Assembly (NCBI RefSeq): GCF_018476525.1
Contig: NZ_JAHCST010000012.1
Coordinates: forward strand, 124,001 to 188,000
Direction of reading: 5' to 3'
Source: Acrocarpospora catenulata
GTDB lineage: Bacteria; Actinomycetota; Actinomycetes; Streptosporangiales; Streptosporangiaceae
Length of the DNA stretch: 64,000 bases
This document shows positions 60,201 to 64,000 of the stretch, piece after piece. The translations under genes and the position numbers were made by a program. Positions within the stretch are counted from its first letter, which is position 1, and every line of letters starts with the position of its first letter. The notes below the pieces were generated by a model. It was given only the letters and a program-made list of their open reading frames with translations. It was not told where the DNA came from and did not search any database.

Positions 60201-63200
60201 TATCCGGTCACCGTGTCGGTGTAGGGCTGGCCGCCGGTGAAACGGGTGGCGGAGGTTAGCTCTCCCTTGGAGAGGGTGTCGTATACCCATTCGGCCAGCT
60301 TGGTGCCAGCGCCGACCTCGCCCGCCCATAGCGCGGTTTGGCGGCCCAAATCGTCGTGCGTGTAGGAGGTCTTGTCCCCGTTACCGTCGATGGACCACAG
60401 CAGCCGACCGGCCGCGTCGAAACCCTGACTGGAGTCCCCAGCGTCCGGGTCGTGGGCGGCGATACGGCGGCCGAGCAGATCGTAGGTGAAGGCGCGAATA
60501 TTGCCGCTTGCGTCGGTCTGCTTGGTCAGCGCGCCGTTCACGTCATATTCGTAGAGGGCATCGTGGTGAGTGGTGGCGTCCTTCCACTCCTCCACCTTCG
60601 TGACCTGCCCGTCCACGTCGGTGTAGGAGACGGTCTTGCCGCCGGTCGGCGGGGTCACCTCGGTCCGGTCGCCGAAATAGGCGGTGCTGGTACGGCGCAG
60701 TTCGGTGGCGGCGGTCATCTCCACGGTCGCGGTGGTGCGGCCCAGCCCGTCGGTCACGTTCTTGGTCCACTGCGGGAACGTGGTGGGGGCGGCGTTGAGC
60801 AGGCCGCTGCCCGGCGCAGCGCCGTTGTAGGCCGGGCCGCCGGTGGTGACGGTGAGCCCGCGGCCGTCATAGGTGGTGGCGGTCACGACCCGCCCGCCGG
60901 ACGGGGAGGCGACCTGGGTCTCGCGCGAACGGCCAAACCCGTCGTCGTAGGAATAGCTGGCGAGGTACGTATTGCCGGACTGCAGGGTGGACACCATGGT
61001 GCGGGCAGGGCCGTTTACCGCGCCGCTGGCGTTGACCGGGATGGTGTAGTCGACCGTGGTCGCCGCGACACCGCCGGTCTTGGGCTGGGCCGGAGTCCAC
61101 AGCGCCACGGCACGGCCGAGCGCGTCGTAATCGATGTTGGTGTCGCGGTTGTCAGCGTCACGGGCGCCCACGACGCCGCCCCAGGCTGCTTGCCAAGTGG
61201 TGACCACGTGGCCAAGCGGGTTGGTCACGCTCACCCCGCCCACCGGCAGCCCGATTGCGGGGCTGTAGGCGGTGGTGGTGATTTTGTTCAGCGGGTCGGT
61301 GGAGGACACACTCCGGCCGTAGCCGTCGTAGCCAGCCTTGACGGTGGTGAAGTCGCTGCCGCTGATGTAAGTGCGGGTCTCGGTCGCATTGCCGCGCGTG
61401 GGCGCGTTGGCCGCCTCACTGGTGGCGCCGTCATACAAAGTGACGGTCCTCCCGAGCAAGGTCCCCGCCGTGCAGTCATCGCCCGCGCGACGTTCCACGG
61501 CGGCCGGGTAGGAGATCATCCATGCGCCGCCGGAGGTGTTGCGGGCGTAGGTGGTGGCGGTGCAGGTGTTGTCGGCGGCCACCCCGCGTTCGCCGTAGTC
61601 GTTGACCTTGATCGGCAGGCCGTCGGCGTTGTAGGTGGTGGCGGCCTCGGTGTAGCGCCAGCCGGCGGTCACCTTCTCCCGGGCAACCTTGCGAGTCTGG
61701 TTGATCTGGCGGGGATCGGCGACGCCAGGGCCGTCACCGGTCGCCACGATGGTGTACTCAGAGCGGGTGCCCGCCTCTTCGACGAAACCTGAGGTTCCAG
61801 AGCCGTAGATGGGGCAGGCGCCCAGGTCCCTCCAGTAGGCCGGGTTGGTGGCCGGGCGCCGGTTGGTGCTGTCCTGCAAGGCCAGCCAGTCGTGCCCGTC
61901 GGAGGAAACTCGGAAGAGGAAACTGTAGCTTGTGGTCGGGGACCAGGCCGCGAACTGGCAGGTCGGCGAGGGTGCGGTGTAGCCGGTGGCACGCCAGGTC
62001 TGCTGCTGAAGCGCCCGGCCGGCCAGGACGCGGTGGTCGTTGGTGGTGTTTCCTTCGAAGTCGGTGACGGTGGTGTTCTTGGGGGTGCCGTTGGCGAGTT
62101 TGTCCTCATACAGGCCGCGGTAGAACGTGGTCGTGGTCACGCTGTACTGGGAGGGGTCGCTGCCGCTGCCGCGTACCGTGCGGACGGTGGGATAGCCGCG
62201 CCATTCGGTCCAGGTGTTCTGCCAGTCCGAGCACGGGAACGGGAAGCCGGGCGGGAAGCCGCAGTACGGGCGGGGCACGTCGTAGGAACCGGCGACGTTC
62301 TCGTCGAAGGCGACGGGCTGGGCCCAGGCGGGGGTTCCGACGTACTCGTAATTGGTCACCATGTCGGGGGAGGCTGCGACCAGGTCCTTGTCGATGGTTC
62401 TGATCACCTGCCACTTGTTGAAGATCTCGCCGTGGTAGTAGGTGTCCTCGGTGGAGGGGTCGACGCCCTCGCCGGCATAGACCCAGTAGCAGTCGAAGCC
62501 CGCCTTGTCGCGGGTGGTCGCCAGTGACCGGTAGTGGAGGTTGCAGCCGCTGGGGCGGCCGTAGGAGACCTCGGTCCGGCCGCCCATCTCGTTGCCCACC
62601 GCGGCGATGCGGGGAAAGCGGGCCAGCTGCTCGTCCTTGTCGTTGACCAGCTGCACCGCATCGAAGGTGACCTTGGGCAGCGCGATGTCCGGGCCGTTTC
62701 CGGCCAGGCCCACTCGGGTGATGCTGTCCAGCCACAGCACCGAGTTGGTCCACTCGCCGCTATCGGAGGGACCGGTGTCGATCATCTTGTAGCCGAAGTC
62801 GAGCCGGGTGACATCGTCCCAGACCTCGCCGGAGGAGTTCCACGCCTGGTTCAGCACCGACTTCAGCCGTTTGGTGATGTAGAAGGTCGGCCCGTCGGCG
62901 GAGGCGAAGCAGAACTCCTCCGATGAATCGCATCCCAGCAGCCAGGACGGGATGTCGGAGGTTGCATCGGCGGGCCGGTTCTCCACGGTGAACGTCAGCC
63001 GCCCGGTCGGCTGCGAACCGGCCATGTTGGTGTTGGCGCCGTAGCTGATCTGGGCGAAGTAGCCGCCGCGGTCGTAGTCGAGGTTGTAGCCGGTCTGACG
63101 GCAGGTGCTCCATAAGGCGGCCAGGCAGTATCGGTTGGTCTCCCGCGCGTAGGTGTAGTCGATCACGTTCCCGTTGGGGTCGATTTCCTGGTCGAGCATC

Positions 63201-64000
63201 CACCGCCACGGGGCGTAGCAGAACTTGTTGGCCGGCGGGGACGCGTTGTATTTGTTGGCGCACGGGTCCCCGGCGCGGGAGCCCAGGAAGGGGACCTGCA
63301 AGGAGGAGTCCCGGTGGTAGCCGAACCGGTACCGTGTCCCGTCCTGGGTGGTGATCTGCCAGTAGGGGGCACTGGCCTGACCGCCGGTCTCGACCTGCTC
63401 GATCTTCCACCCGAAGTCCTCCACCGTCCGCCAGACTCCGGCCACCTTGACGATGCGGGAGGAACGCCCACCGACCGACAACGTCAGGTCGTCGTTGATG
63501 TTCCAGCACAGCTGAGGCGTCTCACTGTTGTCCGGCAGCTTCAGCCAGCATCGGGAGAACCTGCGCTCGATGAACCCGCCCGACAGCTCCCAGCCGACAC
63601 CCACCCATCCGGCCTGGTTGTTGGTGCTGTTGGTGAGCGAGTCCACCGAGGAGGAGTTGTAGTCGACGGACAACTGGGGGGCGCTGCCCGACGGGCCCGG
63701 CGCGGCCGGAATCGGGTACGAATAGGTGAACGCACCCCCGGAGGCGCCCACCTGCCAGGTACCGGACGGCTTCAGATCCGTGGCGGCGAAGTCGCCGCCC
63801 AGACCGGAGGAGGCCGCCGCCGCGACCGCGACCGTGTACACGGCGGCATCGGCCTCCGGCGCGGCCTCCACCACCGCAGTGAGCGTCTTCGCCTTGATGT
63901 CATTCACCACGGGAATCATCAGCGGTGCGTCGAACTTGCAGTCGGCGGCGGGTTCAGCCGCGGCCGCGCACCCCGGCAGACGACGCAAGGTCAGCCGCGA
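57212..64000 (-). CDS. Secreted RHS/YD-repeat polymorphic toxin (N-terminus outside window)
   Basis: The open frame runs to the window edge, giving over 2260 residues. It has an N-terminal SpvB/TcdB-like part (SGGAFTYSYPIPAAPGPSGSAPQLSVDYNSSS), a chitin-binding-like insert near 61806-61962 (WSPTTSY, GHDWLALQDSTNRRPATNPAYW), many YD repeats, a LamG lectin domain (about 58700-59310), a Ser-Pro linker, and the RHS core ending RYYDPGIAKFISTDPLL and NPYGYAGNNPIGLSDPSGLR. After a charged helical linker comes a roughly 100-residue tip (GALSIHVQ to FWGG) that I cannot assign. It should be secreted and cut to free the toxic tip. Immunity candidate 3 nt downstream. Confidence 0.9.
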   Translation of the reverse strand, partial: SRLTLRRLPGCAAAAEPAADCKFDAPLMIPVVNDIKAKTLTAVVEAAPEADAAVYTVAVAAAASSGLGGDFAATDLKPSGTWQVGASGGAFTYSYPIPAAPGPSGSAPQLSVDYNSSSVDSLTNSTNNQAGWVGVGWELSGGFIERRFSRCWLKLPDNSETPQLCWNINDDLTLSVGGRSSRIVKVAGVWRTVEDFGWKIEQVETGGQASAPYWQITTQDGTRYRFGYHRDSSLQVPFLGSRAGDPCANKYNASPPANKFCYAPWRWMLDQEIDPNGNVIDYTYARETNRYCLAALWSTCRQTGYNLDYDRGGYFAQISYGANTNMAGSQPTGRLTFTVENRPADATSDIPSWLLGCDSSEEFCFASADGPTFYITKRLKSVLNQAWNSSGEVWDDVTRLDFGYKMIDTGPSDSGEWTNSVLWLDSITRVGLAGNGPDIALPKVTFDAVQLVNDKDEQLARFPRIAAVGNEMGGRTEVSYGRPSGCNLHYRSLATTRDKAGFDCYWVYAGEGVDPSTEDTYYHGEIFNKWQVIRTIDKDLVAASPDMVTNYEYVGTPAWAQPVAFDENVAGSYDVPRPYCGFPPGFPFPCSDWQNTWTEWRGYPTVRTVRGSGSDPSQYSVTTTTFYRGLYEDKLANGTPKNTTVTDFEGNTTNDHRVLAGRALQQQTWRATGYTAPSPTCQFAAWSPTTSYSFLFRVSSDGHDWLALQDSTNRRPATNPAYWRDLGACPIYGSGTSGFVEEAGTRSEYTIVATGDGPGVADPRQINQTRKVAREKVTAGWRYTEAATTYNADGLPIKVNDYGERGVAADNTCTATTYARNTSGGAWMISYPAAVERRAGDDCTAGTLLGRTVTLYDGATSEAANAPTRGNATETRTYISGSDFTTVKAGYDGYGRSVSSTDPLNKITTTAYSPAIGLPVGGVSVTNPLGHVVTTWQAAWGGVVGARDADNRDTNIDYDALGRAVALWTPAQPKTGGVAATTVDYTIPVNASGAVNGPARTMVSTLQSGNTYLASYSYDDGFGRSRETQVASPSGGRVVTATTYDGRGLTVTTGGPAYNGAAPGSGLLNAAPTTFPQWTKNVTDGLGRTTATVEMTAATELRRTSTAYFGDRTEVTPPTGGKTVSYTDVDGQVTKVEEWKDATTHHDALYEYDVNGALTKQTDASGNIRAFTYDLLGRRIAAHDPDAGDSSQGFDAAGRLLWSIDGNGDKTSYTHDDLGRQTALWAGEVGAGTKLAEWVYDTLSKGELTSATRFTGGQPYTDTVTGYDVMGRPTGSTITIPSSEGLLAGSYTFTNAYNTAGQLVDYSMPAAGGLPAETITSSYTPLGLPDRLASPLGTYVDATSYTSTRLLSQRSYGTGGKIRRTLEWDNGTGWLNRVATQTGADTASPITVADDRYTYDVSGEITRILDAASAVTGSPGQSECFTYDGLHRLSAAFTTTAASCTAGPDGLGIDPYNQTFAYDGVGNLTTLTNGDQTATYAYPVAGVSAVRPNAVTSITRTTPPTESAAQRTVPLGPHHLARQNAKPAQDSGETTGRSAELAPSEGALPAGAQSAPLMLQVSPELVAAYGMDEGTGTGIADSSGLANHGTASNTTWVPGKYGQALDFNGSSSWVTVADAASLDLTTGMTIEAWVKPDDNAGYRTLMQKENGDNLSYGMFTSTFGDPPSAWIVDPEGGFAGSSATSTLPVGQWSHLAATYDGQSLNVYVNGVLEHAEAADLSIATGSGALRIGGSGIWGEYFDGLIDEVRVYNYALTAAQISTDMNTPITSGASPSPSPSPSPSPSPSPTPSPTPTTPDGVDTYTYDNAGQLATRTVEGKEGTFTWNELGQLEKASIDDADTTMVYDADGERLIRREPDGTATLYLGSMEIQVAGGQITASRYYTSPDGATVAMRTTSDGQTGGIKWLTSGLHGTAQMAIDDVNGQISRERYLPFGHRRGTDDLPFADRGFLGKIEDDSTDLTYLSARYYDPGIAKFISTDPLLDLRRPQWANPYGYAGNNPIGLSDPSGLRIDAGNAAANATLGETHQGNGKKWEEEQRRKRAAAAAERARIRAYWARVAAERALARAQAAAWRKKQERLENESRLANQRREKAIRDARIAAGTGDEGTAVPDGILGGPIDNAILEVASILPLVRGLRVGGAAGVGAKSIPWSSGAVSKAAQSIDDGALSIHVQSRRQAEELLLGKFQGAGYRNATGFDGKGTRQYFGSKAGTYHWDDQLGADGRVLGHGINNADGNFPHLQIHTFEDSQWGGSIIRIFWGG
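58625..58690 (-). repeat. Ser-Pro/Thr-Pro linker repeat inside the RHS gene
   Basis: A run of hexamer-like repeats (GGTGAG/GGGGAC variants on the plus strand) codes a stretch of alternating Ser-Pro then Thr-Pro residues. It links the LamG domain to the last YD repeats. Simple-sequence DNA, probably length-variable. Confidence 0.7.

Overview
This is a high-GC actinomycete chromosome segment. Third codon positions are almost all G or C, GTG starts are common, several starts look leaderless, and the gene content is typically actinobacterial: an F420-type deazaflavin nitroreductase, an ECF41 (SigJ-like) sigma factor, an Rv2578c-type radical SAM protein, a CtaG/DUF2243 pair, a c-di-AMP riboswitch in front of a CHAP hydrolase, and a secreted DNRLRE/RHS polymorphic toxin. 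A member of Streptosporangiales or a near relative is my best guess; that placement is inference. I saw no tRNA, rRNA, CRISPR array or complete insertion sequence.

Left part (1-22.6 kb) is a patchwork of small regulator-plus-target units. It starts with a cut RNA ligase gene and an SsuD-type sulfonate monooxygenase that has an upstream ORF and an inverted-repeat promoter. A drug-type ABC exporter operon with a DUF4097 protein follows, headed by a ribbon-helix-helix regulator whose start lies in an 11-bp phased TGGCAC repeat array. Then come a two-domain universal stress protein, a second UvrA-like ATPase, MarR-AraC-VOC genes divergent from a Ddn-like F420 enzyme, a second ABC exporter divergent from its TetR regulator with a clear palindromic operator, and a flavoprotein with an ECF41 sigma factor. 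The flavoprotein carries a recognisable ECF41-type promoter. Two tiny membrane proteins flank a strong shared terminator.

Middle part (22-37 kb) holds cell-wall and maintenance genes: a ydaO-type c-di-AMP riboswitch plus CHAP hydrolase, a glutamine-amidotransferase-like protein, a coiled-coil protein, a serine hydrolase, an atypical copper-amine-oxidase-like protein, RecD2 helicase, an L,D-transpeptidase lipoprotein, DUF2243-CtaG, a CadD-type transporter, a WYL regulator, a VOC protein, an AlkZ-type glycosylase and a radical SAM protein.

The region 37.4-45.1 kb looks like an accessory or conflict island. It has a 968-residue HTH-NTPase-repeat protein, a tail-to-tail decayed paralogue fused to a luciferase-like gene fragment, an AT-rich promoter driving a secreted DNRLRE protein, and a tyrosine recombinase.

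Right part (45.2-56.3 kb) is a catabolic cluster. A GntR/FCD regulator, a PfpI-like protein and an alpha/beta hydrolase are read leftwards. A lipoprotein, two permeases, two separate ATPases, an aldehyde dehydrogenase and an iron-type alcohol dehydrogenase are read rightwards. The layout suggests uptake of an alcohol or polyol and its oxidation to an acid. The window ends in an RHS toxin of more than 2260 residues, cut at its N-terminus, with LamG and carbohydrate-binding-like insertions, an unassigned C-terminal toxin tip, and an immunity-gene candidate 3 nt downstream.
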